From positions 1 through 64,000 of the forward strand of contig NZ_JAMWYS010000053.1 of NCBI RefSeq assembly GCF_023914155.1: a stretch of DNA of 64,000 bases, written 5' to 3'. Below the pieces are notes generated by a model. That model ran no database searches. It had not been told where the DNA came from and saw only the letters and a list, made by a program, of their open reading frames with translations. Source of the stretch: Solitalea agri (GTDB taxonomy: Bacteria; Bacteroidota; Bacteroidia; Sphingobacteriales; Sphingobacteriaceae). Both the position numbers and the translations under genes were made by a program. Each line of letters opens with the position of its first letter. Positions within the stretch are counted from its first letter, which is position 1. Of this stretch, positions 54,912 to 64,000 are shown piece after piece.

Positions 54912-55319
54912 TTATTGTCTTAGTTTTTTAAATACCATTGGTCCCGAGTTACCTTGTTCATCTTTATATATTCCTCTTAGCGTATTTCCATCAGTACTGA
55001 GCTCTAAAATATGTTCGCCGGAAAGGGCCCATCCCGGAATGGCTTTGGTCACCTTAACTTTGTAATCTATTTTATTGCCTGTTATGCTTCCTTCGCCAAT
55101 CTCAACCATCGGAGTTCCTTTAAACTCCAAATAATGAGCCACTTTTATTTTGTTTCCCTCTTGCGAGAAAATTGCATAACAATGTTTGAAATTACTTGAA
55201 TTTGAATCAGCCCAAAGTCCGGTGATATTGGTAGTAGGAGAAGTTGGATTGGTAAATGCCACTACCGAAAATAATCCACCCAAAAACAAGAGTGGAAAAA
55301 GGACTTTAATGAACTTCAT
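54912..55319 (-). CDS. Secreted lipocalin-like hypothetical protein
   Basis: The 135-residue protein has a signal peptide (about 22 residues) and a small beta-barrel pattern: GLWADSNSSNFKHCYAIF, seen as GLWADSN, then EGNKIKVAHY, GEGSITGNKIDYKV and a final MVFKKL strand. DUF2147-like or lipocalin-like folds look like this. It starts the two-gene unit with the DUF4468-like gene. Confidence 0.65.
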   Translation of the reverse strand: MKFIKVLFPLLFLGGLFSVVAFTNPTSPTTNITGLWADSNSSNFKHCYAIFSQEGNKIKVAHYLEFKGTPMVEIGEGSITGNKIDYKVKVTKAIPGWALSGEHILELSTDGNTLRGIYKDEQGNSGPMVFKKLRQ

Positions 55320-55384
55320 ATTTCGAACGTTGAAGCTCCTAAAATAGAAATTCTTTAAAGAAATTTAAAAGAGTAGTTTTATAC

Positions 55385-55681
55385 TCAACCTTGTGTTAAA
55401 AAGCATACTGAATCTTCTAATGCTTCAACCGAATGCATGATTTCAACCGGTATATCGGTGTAGTCATATCTCGAAAGTTCTAAGTTCTTGTCGTTTTCTT
55501 TATAAACAACTTTCCCGTTAACCACCGTTAATCGGCTGGGCAGATGTGCCTTGTGTTCTTTTAGAATCATTCCTTTTTTAAATGTGACCACCAAGACCCT
55601 GAAATTTTCACCGGCATGCAGGGCGCCTGCCATAGGGTGAGTGGATGATTCGAGTTTGTGAAGCAAATCTTTAATAATCAT
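55385..55681 (-). CDS. Cupin-like protein
   Basis: I start at the second ATG (98 residues), as the first adds only a hydrophobic tail before MIIKDLL. The protein has a single small cupin-type barrel with E-H-K-A-H-L in motif 1 and a Pro-Val-Glu-Ile-Met-His in motif 2. It probably binds a metal; no reaction is known. It stands alone, between the secreted-protein unit and the toxin-antitoxin pair. Confidence 0.65.
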   Translation of the reverse strand: MIIKDLLHKLESSTHPMAGALHAGENFRVLVVTFKKGMILKEHKAHLPSRLTVVNGKVVYKENDKNLELSRYDYTDIPVEIMHSVEALEDSVCFLTQG

Positions 55682-55822
55682 AGTCTTAAGTATGAATATC
55701 TGCTTCAAGATACAAACAAATAACTTAAGAATGATTCTATAAAAGGGTGAAAAAAATTGTGAAAAAATTCTTAATTTGTAAGAAAAAATGTAACTTGTTT
55801 AGGTTCTCAAATTGAAAGTCAT

Positions 55823-56335
55823 ATGGAAAGAAAGCCAAAAAGTAATGCTCCAGCTCATTATAAAACTCCTGATGAAGAAGCAATTTCTATGGTAGCCGAA
55901 GAATTGGTGGCTTATGAAATTAATGCTGAAGATTTACTGAAAACCATTCATGAGAAAATCCATGATAAAGGCTACTATGTTTTAAGGCTTTCGCAGGATG
56001 GTTTACCAATTGAACGACTTTTTGATTTGATAAGAATTGCCGGCTTAACTCAAAAGGAAACAGAGCACATTTTTGATTCTTCTTTTAGAACTTTTAATCT
56101 TTATCGTAAAGAGCAAAAGCAATTAAATGTTTCTGATTCTGAACGGCTTTTAAAGCTTATTGATTTATGGGGAAACGGCTTTGATACTTTTGGCAGCTAT
56201 GAAAAGTTTAATAAATGGATGCGTCAGCCATCTTATGGTTTATACGGAGAAATTCCACTTACCATTTTAAATGCCATTTCAGGTATTGATGAAGTTAATA
56301 AAGAACTTAACCGTATTAAAACCGGCGATTTTTAA
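55823..56335 (+). CDS. Xre/MbcA/ParS-type antitoxin
   Basis: The 170-residue protein has an N-terminal helical part with an Xre-like helix-turn-helix (about 60-105, IERLFDLIRIAGLTQKETEHIF) and a C-terminal toxin-binding DUF2384 domain (about 110-165, SERLLKLIDLWGNGFDTFGSYEKFNKWMRQPS). It should block the RES toxin by filling its active site and repress the operon. It comes first in the pair, as is usual, 24 bases before the toxin. Confidence 0.88.
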   Translation: MERKPKSNAPAHYKTPDEEAISMVAEELVAYEINAEDLLKTIHEKIHDKGYYVLRLSQDGLPIERLFDLIRIAGLTQKETEHIFDSSFRTFNLYRKEQKQLNVSDSERLLKLIDLWGNGFDTFGSYEKFNKWMRQPSYGLYGEIPLTILNAISGIDEVNKELNRIKTGDF

Positions 56336-56359
56336 TATTCATATCTATCTTCATTTTTA

Positions 56360-56788
56360 ATGAACATTTACCGAATTAGTCGAAGTCCGGTTATAAATGA
56401 TACTAGTGGAGAAGGTCGGTGGAACATAGTTGGCTCTTATGTTAAATATGCTTCTGAGAGCAGAGCTTTAGCTTGCATGGAAAACCTTGTTCATATGGGT
56501 GGAATTCTTCCGAGTGCCAACTATTATTTGCTTACCATTGAGTTGCCGGAAAATTATTCATGTAAAGAATTGAAGGAAGGTCAGCTTCCCAATAACTGGC
56601 GTAATAATCCTTATTATACTCGAAGATTAGGAAATGATTGGTATGAAGCCAACGAATCGCTTATTTTAAAGGTACCTTCATGTGGTATGCCTGAAGAATA
56701 TAACTTTCTTATAAATGCTAAGCATGAACAATTTCAACAGGTAGCTTTTAAAACTATACCATTTGCTTTTGATTTCAGGGTATTTTGA
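56360..56788 (+). CDS. RES domain toxin (NAD+ phosphorylase type)
   Basis: The 142-residue protein is a full RES domain: Arg5 in NIYRISRS, GEGRWN near residue 20, KYASESRALACMENL near 34 with the Glu and Ser of the RES name, and the later YYLLTIELP strand. RES toxins break down NAD+ and stop growth. It is directly downstream of its Xre antitoxin, with the usual order and spacing. NAD+ cleavage here is inferred from the family. Confidence 0.88.
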   Translation: MNIYRISRSPVINDTSGEGRWNIVGSYVKYASESRALACMENLVHMGGILPSANYYLLTIELPENYSCKELKEGQLPNNWRNNPYYTRRLGNDWYEANESLILKVPSCGMPEEYNFLINAKHEQFQQVAFKTIPFAFDFRVF

Positions 56789-56833
56789 TCCATCTCATCA
56801 GAAGATACTCACTTCTATTTTCTTATAAAAAAA

Positions 56834-56859
56834 GGCCCCTCCTGAAAACAGGAGAGACC
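56834..56859 (-). terminator. Terminator of the second RND operon
   Basis: An 11-pair stem with two G-T pairs and a four-base loop is followed on the minus strand by eight T bases. It lies 29 bases past the RND stop codon. Confidence 0.85.
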
Positions 56860-56888
56860 CAACTAACCACTTAAACTAAAGAAAACTA

Positions 56889-59800
56889 TTAATGAATAAC
56901 TAAATCATCCTCGTATGTATGCTTATGAAGTTGATTTTTCGTGTCTTCCTCTTCATATAACTGCTCAATGATGTGATTATTGCCTTTGTTGGCTCCAATT
57001 TTAGTCAAGAACATATCAATGATCTTATAAACCACCGGAACCACAATTAAGGTTAAGAACATAGAGCTGATCAAACCACCGATAATTACCCAAGCTAAAC
57101 CATTTTTAATGGCAGCAGTACCACCCGTTGCTAAAGCTAACGGAAGCATACCAATCACCATGGCGATGGTAGTCATCAGAATTGGACGTAAACGTGCATT
57201 GTTGGCATCAATAAGAGCCTGATCGGTTGATTTACCTTCGGCTTTGGCCTGATTAGCAAAGTCGACGATAAGGATCGCGTTTTTCGCCACCAAACCAATT
57301 AACATAATAATACCCATGATCGAGAAAATGTTCAGCGTGTTATTGGTCAATGCAAGTGCTAAAAGTGCACCGATCAATGCCAAGGGAATAGAGAACATCA
57401 CCACAAAAGGATAAACATAACTATCATACAAGGCAACCATGATCAGGTAAACCATCACAATAGAAATCAATAAGGCAATTCCTAAAGTACTGAATGAGTC
57501 ACCCTGGTTTTCTGCATCACCACCCATGATAAAGGTTACACCCGTTGGCTTAGCCATTTTATCAAGTTTTGCTTTTAACTCGGCGATAATTGTTCCTGAC
57601 GGACGACCTACTACCTGTCCCTGAACAGAAACAGAAGTACTTTTATCACGACGTTCTAAACGACTTGGGCCAGAAGCTTCGGCAATTGAAGCAAACTGCG
57701 ATAGTTTTACAGGTTGCTGTTTATTATTCACAAAAGTGATGTTGGCAACATCCTCAATGCTCTTACGGTTAAAGTCGTCAAAGCGAACATTGATATCGTA
57801 TTCATATTCACCCTGGCTAAATTTAGCATCTGTATTACCGCTGAAAGCCATTTGCATGGTAGCACCAACAGCATCCATTGATAATCCAAGTGAGGCCATT
57901 TTATCACGGTCTACCTGTACGTTAATCTCAGGGTTTCCTTCTTCAACCGAAAGCTTAATGTCTTTAGAACCCTTAATATTCTTCAGTTCAGCCATGGATG
58001 TTTTAGCAAAAGCCATAACGCTGTCTAGATCGGCACCCATAACCACCACTTCAACAGGAGCACGGTTCGCAGTACCCAATAATCCAACAGGAGTAGTTTT
58101 TACTTTTACACCCTGGAGCTCAGCTAAAAGTTCGTTTTTAAGTTTGGCTGCGTAAATATCAGATGGATCTTTACGTTCCTTGGCATCAACCAACATTACA
58201 GTAATTTCTGATTTATATGCGGTTGCCTGGGTTACCCCAAAACCATCTTCACTGCTTTGGCCTACCGTTGTGATCATCGACATTACTTCTTTTTTAGAAG
58301 CAATCAATTGCTCTGCCTTTGCAGTAACTTTATTCATTTGCTCAACAGAAGCATCTTTAGGTAGCTCCAATTGAACAATAAACTGACCACGGTCGCCCTG
58401 AGCGATGAACTCACCTCCGATATAGCCTTTGCTCACCAGCATAAATGAACCGATCAATAAGGCAATGGCCACACCAATAGTTCTGCGTTTATGATTTAAG
58501 GCCCACTCTAAGATACTGGTTACCCAAGCGGTAAACGTATTCAATTGATCCTCGAACCAAAGAATAAAACGTCCAAATGCAGTCTTTTTAGTTAAATGTT
58601 CCAGCTTACCGAAACGTGACGAAAGTAATGGAATAACCGTAAATGAAGTAAATAAGCTCAGCATGGTGGCAATCATTACTACCACACAAAACTCACGCAA
58701 GATCTTCGATACTAATTCATTGGTTAATGAAATAGGTAAGAACACCACCACAATTACAAGTGTGATAGAGGTAACCGTAAACCCGATTTCCTTTACACCT
58801 TCAAAAGCAGCTTTAACACGGTTTTTACCCATTTCCATATGGCGATAGATATTCTCCAACACTACAATGGCATCATCTACGAGGATACCCACTACAAGTG
58901 ATAGACCCATTAACGACATGAGGTTCAATGAGAAACCCATCATCTTCATACCAATGAAAGTTGCAACTAATGATGCTGGAATTGAGATCATTACGATCAG
59001 CGCGTTACGAATGCTATGTAAGAACAACAGCATTACCGCAGCTACCAGTACAATGGCCAGAATTAAATCGTGAATAACCGAATCAGCAGCTTCCAACGTA
59101 AAGTCGGATGTATCATTGGCTATTTTGATCTTCAGGTTATCTTTTGCGTAATCTTTTTCAATTTGGGCAATTGCTTTCTTTACACCTTTACTAACGTTTA
59201 CGGCGTTGGCATCTGTTTGCTTTTGAATTTGAATTGCAATGGCACCTTGACGATCAACACGGGCCAGTTTGTCGGCATCTTTTTGAGCATCCTGAACATC
59301 GGCAATATCGCTTAAACGAACCTGAGCGCCATCCGGTGAGTTATAAACCACCATATTACGCAGCTGATCAACCGTTTTAAATTTACCAGCCAGACGGATC
59401 AATACCTGGTTATCAGTGTTTTTGATCTTACCTGTAGGGAAATCAAGGTTTGCTCCTTTAATAGCCTGGGTTACTTGTAAAATTGAAAGGTTATAGGCTT
59501 TCAAACGGTCAGCGTTAATGCTTACCTGAATTTCGCGAGCCTGACCACCAATAAGGTTTACCTGGGCAACCCCTTGAATACGCGATAAAGCCGGTTGAAT
59601 GCGCTTGTCCATCAAATCGTAAAGCTCAGCACCATCCATTTTAGCTGTTGCTGCTAGTGTCATGATAGGCAAATCATCCAGGGAGAACTTGTTCAAACCC
59701 GGAGTCTTGGCATCATCAGGTAATTTAGATAGAATGGCGTTTACCTTACGTTGTGCTTCTTGTAAGCCAATATCAGCATTGGCATTACTGGTCAATTCAA

Positions 59801-60077
59801 CGGTAACAATAGATACACCTTCTACCGAACGAGAGGTGATCTTCTTAATATTTTCCATAGATGCTACCGCATCTTCAATTTTTTTGGTAACCGTATTTTC
59901 TACCTCATTAGGAGATGCTCCCGGATAAACAGTAGAAATGGTTAGTGTAGGCGAGGAGAACTTAGGCAACAATTCGTAGTTTAACGAAAAGTAGCTAAGC
60001 AAACCCATTAGGGCGAGTACGGTAAAGATTACCACCACTAAGGTTGGCCTTTTTATGGATACTTCTGTAATTTTCAT
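56889..60077 (-). CDS. RND efflux pump inner-membrane subunit, HAE1-like
   Basis: This 1062-residue protein has the RND layout with two porter domains and 12 membrane segments. Both TM4 relay aspartates are kept (GILVDDAIVVLENI), as is the Lys in GLVAKNAILIVDFA. It should export small molecules with the MFP and TolC partners upstream. A 222-base gap splits it from the MFP gene, which is unusually wide for this unit. Substrates are not known. Confidence 0.93.
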   Translation of the reverse strand: MKITEVSIKRPTLVVVIFTVLALMGLLSYFSLNYELLPKFSSPTLTISTVYPGASPNEVENTVTKKIEDAVASMENIKKITSRSVEGVSIVTVELTSNANADIGLQEAQRKVNAILSKLPDDAKTPGLNKFSLDDLPIMTLAATAKMDGAELYDLMDKRIQPALSRIQGVAQVNLIGGQAREIQVSINADRLKAYNLSILQVTQAIKGANLDFPTGKIKNTDNQVLIRLAGKFKTVDQLRNMVVYNSPDGAQVRLSDIADVQDAQKDADKLARVDRQGAIAIQIQKQTDANAVNVSKGVKKAIAQIEKDYAKDNLKIKIANDTSDFTLEAADSVIHDLILAIVLVAAVMLLFLHSIRNALIVMISIPASLVATFIGMKMMGFSLNLMSLMGLSLVVGILVDDAIVVLENIYRHMEMGKNRVKAAFEGVKEIGFTVTSITLVIVVVFLPISLTNELVSKILREFCVVVMIATMLSLFTSFTVIPLLSSRFGKLEHLTKKTAFGRFILWFEDQLNTFTAWVTSILEWALNHKRRTIGVAIALLIGSFMLVSKGYIGGEFIAQGDRGQFIVQLELPKDASVEQMNKVTAKAEQLIASKKEVMSMITTVGQSSEDGFGVTQATAYKSEITVMLVDAKERKDPSDIYAAKLKNELLAELQGVKVKTTPVGLLGTANRAPVEVVVMGADLDSVMAFAKTSMAELKNIKGSKDIKLSVEEGNPEINVQVDRDKMASLGLSMDAVGATMQMAFSGNTDAKFSQGEYEYDINVRFDDFNRKSIEDVANITFVNNKQQPVKLSQFASIAEASGPSRLERRDKSTSVSVQGQVVGRPSGTIIAELKAKLDKMAKPTGVTFIMGGDAENQGDSFSTLGIALLISIVMVYLIMVALYDSYVYPFVVMFSIPLALIGALLALALTNNTLNIFSIMGIIMLIGLVAKNAILIVDFANQAKAEGKSTDQALIDANNARLRPILMTTIAMVIGMLPLALATGGTAAIKNGLAWVIIGGLISSMFLTLIVVPVVYKIIDMFLTKIGANKGNNHIIEQLYEEEDTKNQLHKHTYEDDLVIH

Positions 60078-60299
60078 CTAAAAATTAGATTTGAGATATG
60101 AGATATCTGATATAAGATATCAACAACTCGTGCTTGTTTTTTAATATGTTGTATCTGCGACAAACTCCCATGTGCTTGTCATCTTAAGAGATGCAACATT
60201 CCTGGATTTTAACCACTTTTGGGTTATGCTACGATAGCTAGCAGGATTCTGTTGCATGATAACAAGTTTATAGTCGGAGTAGGACTTGATTCTTATTCT
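60078..60299. other. Gap inside the second efflux unit
   Basis: These 222 bases separate the MFP and RND genes, while other joints in the unit are 7-9 bases. The part near the RND start has alternating GATATC/GAGATAT repeats; the middle has a GATGCAAC/GTTGCAT inverted pair. No gene is seen; a second promoter is possible. Confidence 0.4.
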
Positions 60300-61361
60300 T
60301 TATTTTTGCACCTCTACTTTGGTTCCTTCGTTTAGGTTAATCTGTCCGCTTGTAATTACGGTTTCACCTTCGTTTAAACCATTTTCTACTACCACTTTGT
60401 CGCCCATAATTTGTCCGGCAACAACTTTACGCAGTTTGGCAACACCATTTTCCTCAACAAATACCTGATTGCTGTTTACACCACCAACAAATGCACCACG
60501 AGGAATAAGAATGCCGGGTGTTGATTGTAACCCGCTGAAGTTTGCTGTGCCATACATCCCAGCTTTAATTTGTTGATCTTTTAAGTTGGTTACTTCAATC
60601 TCAACAGGGTAGTTCAAGGTGTTATCACCTTTAGCCGCAATGAATGTGATCTTTCCAGTGTAATTAGCTCCTGCAAACACTTTACATTCAACATTCACGT
60701 TAGCATTTAATTTTAAGTTCACCACTTGTGTTTCAGGAACGGTTACATTCAATTTTAAAGTTGATACGTCTACGATGTCGAACAATTTGGTTCCAGGAGA
60801 AAGGTATGAGCCTAGCTCAACGTATTTTTTATTGATAACTCCAGAAATTGGCGCTTTAATTTGGGTATCAGTCATTTTACGACGAGCAGTTACCATACGA
60901 CTTTCGGCCTGTCTGATCTGGAAGTTCACATCATCTACTTGTTTTTGAGTTACACCACCGCTTTGAAGTGCGCTTTCGTAACGCTCACGGTCTTTTCTTA
61001 ACTGATCTAAAGTAGTTTGAGCAGCCTGAACATCAGCATTTAAGATCTCACCGTCAATACGAGCAATCACTTGGCCTTTGCTAACGAAGCTTCCTTCGTC
61101 AACCAATAATGAGGTGATACGACCAGAGTTTTCAGATACAAATGATAATTCGCGAACTGGAGCAAAAGTGCCGTTAGCCACAAAATTGCGTGCAAATACG
61201 GTCTTAGTTACTTTTTCGGCCTGCACCGGAATTACTGCTGCTCCTTGTTGAACAATGGCAGTTTTTTCCTCGTTCGACTTTTTATTTGAGTTTAGCTTCC
61301 AGCTAATCAACGCAAATGCTGCAATAATAACAGCTCCGTATATGAAGTATTTCTTGTTCAT
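60300..61361 (-). CDS. RND efflux periplasmic adaptor (MFP)
   Basis: The 353-residue protein has one N-terminal membrane anchor (FIYGAVIIAAFALISW), a lipoyl-like domain (VDEGSFVSKGQVIARIDGE), a helical hairpin (about 100-155), IKAPISGVINKKYVELG and the barrel domain. Unlike the first system's adaptor it is anchored by a helix, not by a lipid. It bridges inner pump and outer channel. It is seven bases from the TolC gene. Confidence 0.92.
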   Translation of the reverse strand: MNKKYFIYGAVIIAAFALISWKLNSNKKSNEEKTAIVQQGAAVIPVQAEKVTKTVFARNFVANGTFAPVRELSFVSENSGRITSLLVDEGSFVSKGQVIARIDGEILNADVQAAQTTLDQLRKDRERYESALQSGGVTQKQVDDVNFQIRQAESRMVTARRKMTDTQIKAPISGVINKKYVELGSYLSPGTKLFDIVDVSTLKLNVTVPETQVVNLKLNANVNVECKVFAGANYTGKITFIAAKGDNTLNYPVEIEVTNLKDQQIKAGMYGTANFSGLQSTPGILIPRGAFVGGVNSNQVFVEENGVAKLRKVVAGQIMGDKVVVENGLNEGETVITSGQINLNEGTKVEVQK

Positions 61362-61368
61362 TATATTC

Positions 61369-62724
61369 TTAGTTTAAAAGCGTTCTTAAATTTCCGTTTG
61401 ATTTAATTAGTTCTATTTCAGCTATTTTGTAGTTGAGTAATGCTTGTGAGTAATTATTTTGAGCTTCTGTTAATGATACTTCTGCTGCTAATAAATCGGT
61501 TAAATCAGCCAAACCCAGGTTGTAATTATTTTGACTCGATTTATAAACCTCTTCTGCTAAAGCCACATTCTCTTTTTGAGAAGCAATGGTGTTAATACTG
61601 TTTTTTAACTGAATTTTAGAATTTTCGTAAGCCATGTTTAACGAAAGCTTAGTGTATTCTTTTGATTTGTCTAATTGCTTAATGCTCACATTGGTTTGAT
61701 TTACTTTTGAGCGGCGGGCGAAACCATCGAAAATTGGAATACGAACCTTAAGGCCAACAGAAGACATGTCGAACCAGTTAGCACTACCACCTGATTTATA
61801 AAGATCAAATTCATTGCTCATACCATTGTATGAGTAGTTGGCAAACAATGATACTGTAGGATAGTATTCTGAAATATTAGCTTTCTTCTGAAGCTGCAAT
61901 AATTCACTTTGCTTATCCAATAACTTGTACTCTGTGCGATTGTTAATGTTAAACTGATCAAGGGCCAAAGTCGCAGCCGATTGGCTTTCAATGGTTTTTA
62001 AATCGAGTTTAGGTAATGCAATTGTTTGCTCAATAGGCATTCCCATTGCATATTTCAATTGATTGGTTTGTAAAGTAATGGTATTAGTAAGTTCTACCCG
62101 TTGCGTGTTTAAGTTGGTTAGGTTTACCTTAATTCGATCGAGATCAACCTTTTTTGCCAAACCGTTTTGATATTGTGCGGTAGTAGTTTTTACCAATTGT
62201 TCAACACGTTTAATATTTGCATCAACAACATCTATTTTTTGCTGAGCCACCAAAACAGCATAGTAAAGTTTAGAAACACTTTGCAGCACTTCTTCTTCGC
62301 TCATTGCAGTACTCAAACGATAATAATCTTCACTTTTCTTAGCGGCTTTCAAGCCAGTGAACACCTGTTGGTTGAATAATTGTTGATTTAACTCAACACC
62401 TGCATTAGCATTGTAGGTGGTGCCGGCTTCAACTGCCATTACAGATCCTGGTTTGCCGATGATCTCACCAGGCAGCACCATTTGTTGCTTGATCACGTTA
62501 TCGGTAAAGCTCGCATTAGCGTTAATCTGTGGAAGTGCCTGCGCTCTGATCTCATCAGTCTTGTAGCGGCCGCTTTCTTCATTTAGTTTGGTTGAAGCCA
62601 ATTTTTGGTTATTGGCTAAAGCATAACTTAAGCAGTCTTTAAGACTTAGCTCAGCGTTTTGAGCATTTGCCTTAATGGTTAAAATGCTTAGGGTAAGCAG
62701 TAATATTCCTGTTAATCGTTTCAT
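61369..62724 (-). CDS. TolC family outer-membrane channel
   Basis: The 451-residue protein has a signal peptide (cleavage near ANAQ) and the repeated OEP helices (LSLKDCLSYALANNQKL, split, and a second repeat after about 220). It lacks the lipobox of the NodT protein in the first system. It forms the outer channel of the pump. It follows the TetR genes closely and precedes the MFP by seven bases. Confidence 0.92.
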   Translation of the reverse strand: MKRLTGILLLTLSILTIKANAQNAELSLKDCLSYALANNQKLASTKLNEESGRYKTDEIRAQALPQINANASFTDNVIKQQMVLPGEIIGKPGSVMAVEAGTTYNANAGVELNQQLFNQQVFTGLKAAKKSEDYYRLSTAMSEEEVLQSVSKLYYAVLVAQQKIDVVDANIKRVEQLVKTTTAQYQNGLAKKVDLDRIKVNLTNLNTQRVELTNTITLQTNQLKYAMGMPIEQTIALPKLDLKTIESQSAATLALDQFNINNRTEYKLLDKQSELLQLQKKANISEYYPTVSLFANYSYNGMSNEFDLYKSGGSANWFDMSSVGLKVRIPIFDGFARRSKVNQTNVSIKQLDKSKEYTKLSLNMAYENSKIQLKNSINTIASQKENVALAEEVYKSSQNNYNLGLADLTDLLAAEVSLTEAQNNYSQALLNYKIAEIELIKSNGNLRTLLN

Positions 62725-62731
62725 TTATTTA

Positions 62732-63334
62732 TTATGCTTCTTTGATATAGTGTTCTATTAATTCACGTCCTTCGATGGTTGCAATGCCCAGCATAAAATG
62801 CTCGGTGTGTACCAGTGCTACTTCTCTTAATTTTTTTTGCTTTAAAACGCTGTTCTCTGGGTCAAACAAGGCATCAATTTCCAACAGCCTTAATTCGGTC
62901 ATGATTTCCCGATTAATATCATCTTTGAACCAGCCCTCTTTAATTCCTCGTTCTATGTTGTCACGTATCGTGTTTTTAAGAATATAGTTTCTGAAGAACG
63001 TGGCTTCCTTCCAGCATTCGGGATGATATTTTTTGATATCGTATGTAAAGCTTGGGTTAATGGCTAGTGCCAACTGCTCAATATATTTCAGTGCGATATA
63101 GTTTTCTTCAACAGCATCATTCGCCTCAACCTTACACTTATCTAATGCGCTTTGATAATTCACCAAAATCTGACTCATTAACTGATTTACAATTGATGAT
63201 TTATCCTTGTATTGCTCATAAATGGTACGTTTTGATATCCCGGCTTTCGCTGAAATATCATCCATACTAATACTCTTTACTCCATAAGCAGTAAAAAGCT
63301 TTTCGGCTGTTTGTATAATTTTCTCTTTTACCAT
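62732..63334 (-). CDS. TetR family regulator, second of a tandem pair
   Basis: The 200-residue protein has the TetR helix-turn-helix at about residues 8-48 (YGVKSISMDDISAKAGISKR, seen as MDDISAKAGISKRTIYEQY). The C-terminal ligand domain is not recognisable by eye. It lies seven bases before the TolC gene and nine bases after the other TetR gene, so it is probably autoregulated with the pump. Confidence 0.88.
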   Translation of the reverse strand: MVKEKIIQTAEKLFTAYGVKSISMDDISAKAGISKRTIYEQYKDKSSIVNQLMSQILVNYQSALDKCKVEANDAVEENYIALKYIEQLALAINPSFTYDIKKYHPECWKEATFFRNYILKNTIRDNIERGIKEGWFKDDINREIMTELRLLEIDALFDPENSVLKQKKLREVALVHTEHFMLGIATIEGRELIEHYIKEA

Positions 63335-63343
63335 GGTTAGGGC

Positions 63344-63964
63344 TTAGTTGGAGTTTTTATGCGCATTAACAAAAAGCTCGGTTAGTAATCGCGACTTTCT
63401 GTTTATTTCTTTTAAAAGAGCTTCATCGAGTATTTGCGAGCAGGTTCCCGGAGTGATGAAGCTAAATCGAATACCTTTCAGTAAATCGATATATAAATCA
63501 GCTTGTTCTTCGGGATTAGTTACCTTAAGCTCGCCGGTTTGGTTTGCTCGCTCTAAAAGAGCTGCAACGAATTTTTTTTCACGTTTAATTGCTGTGGCCG
63601 CAATTTCATCCAATGAGTTTTTGTTCCCTTCCAAAAAGTTTCTGTTCAATCCCATGTTGTAAAAAAACTTCATGAAAAAATCATGGCGAACTGCGATAAG
63701 GTTGAAGAGCGCCTTTTCAACCGTTTTGGAATGATTGGCCTCACATTCAATCTCGAGGAAGTAAGTGTTCAGGATTTTTTCCAGAACTGCTTTCAATAAA
63801 CTTGCTTTATCAGGGAAATAGTAATAGATCAGCGCTTTCGATAAGCGCAAGTCATCCGCTATTTCATTCATTGTTGTTTTCGAAGGGCCAAAATGAGCAA
63901 AGCGTTTCAGCGCTGCATCAACAATCAGCTCTTGCTTATCATCATGTACTTCAATTTGACTCAT
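63344..63964 (-). CDS. TetR family regulator, first of a tandem pair
   Basis: The 206-residue protein has a TetR helix-turn-helix at about residues 14-54 (FAHFGPSKTTMNEIADDLRLSK, seen as MNEIADDLRLSKALIYYYF). It is the first gene of the unit TetR-TetR-TolC-MFP-RND. The window ends 36 bases upstream of its start, so its promoter is mostly outside. Confidence 0.88.
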   Translation of the reverse strand: MSQIEVHDDKQELIVDAALKRFAHFGPSKTTMNEIADDLRLSKALIYYYFPDKASLLKAVLEKILNTYFLEIECEANHSKTVEKALFNLIAVRHDFFMKFFYNMGLNRNFLEGNKNSLDEIAATAIKREKKFVAALLERANQTGELKVTNPEEQADLYIDLLKGIRFSFITPGTCSQILDEALLKEINRKSRLLTELFVNAHKNSN

Positions 63965-64000
63965 TTACTTTCTGACTTTTTGAAATTATAAGTCAAAAAT

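Noticed and set aside
1-64000. CRISPR array, prophage or intact insertion sequence
   Set aside because: I saw no spaced direct repeats of array type, no phage structural genes and no complete transposase.

Overview
The window looks like a chromosomal segment of a Bacteroidota bacterium, most likely of the Sphingobacteriia/Pedobacter-Solitalea type. The clues are low-GC DNA, several promoters of the Bacteroidota form (TTTG, about 19-20 bases, TAnnTTTG), a PorP/SprF protein of the type IX secretion family, a zinc-free type B ribosomal protein L31, lipoproteins with short lipobox signals, a DPP-IV type S9 peptidase and two three-part RND pumps. No exact species can be read from the sequence.

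Layout. Positions 1-11000 are mostly on the minus strand: a lipoprotein, a polyprenol-phosphate-mannose-synthase-like glycosyltransferase, two tandem POT peptide transporters, a dipeptidyl peptidase IV with a secreted partner, a second lipoprotein and an acetyl-CoA acetyltransferase. At 11125 lies a PgpH-type HD phosphohydrolase, followed by a tRNA cluster (Ser-GCU and two identical Pro-UGG genes). From about 13.7 to 21.8 kb comes a patchy accessory stretch: single minus-strand genes (hypothetical, cupin, two GNAT acetyltransferases of which one is frameshifted, an LRR protein ending in an EF-hand loop), a GlxA/AraC regulator divergent from a four-gene operon, and four copies of a short REP-like palindromic sequence, one of which sits inside the stub of a REP-associated transposase. 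From 21.8 to 27.7 kb is an RND efflux operon.

The main block is 28.9-42.7 kb, a nitrate assimilation locus arranged around a divergent control region. Leftward runs cobA (siroheme precursor), an Fnr-like regulator with a Cys-rich N terminus, moaC and mobA (molybdenum cofactor). Rightward runs nirB-nirD (NADH nitrite reductase), an alginate-export-family porin, a NarK-type transporter, a 1170-residue nitrate reductase fused to its own flavoprotein and BFD-type iron-sulfur domains, and, one base later, a 490-residue protein that looks like a siroheme-reductase scaffold without its cluster ligands joined to a C-terminal rubredoxin. Nitrate could thus enter by porin and NarK and be reduced to ammonium in the cytoplasm, with cofactor and control genes alongside. 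The last protein is the best candidate for something undescribed.

From 42.7 to 55.7 kb are housekeeping and small secreted-protein genes (PorP/SprF, rpmE2, GlmU-like, tpiA, prmA, mpl, ftsK, lolA, a metallo-beta-lactamase-fold hydrolase). At 55.8-56.8 kb is a complete Xre-RES toxin-antitoxin pair. The window ends with a second RND efflux operon led by two tandem TetR genes.
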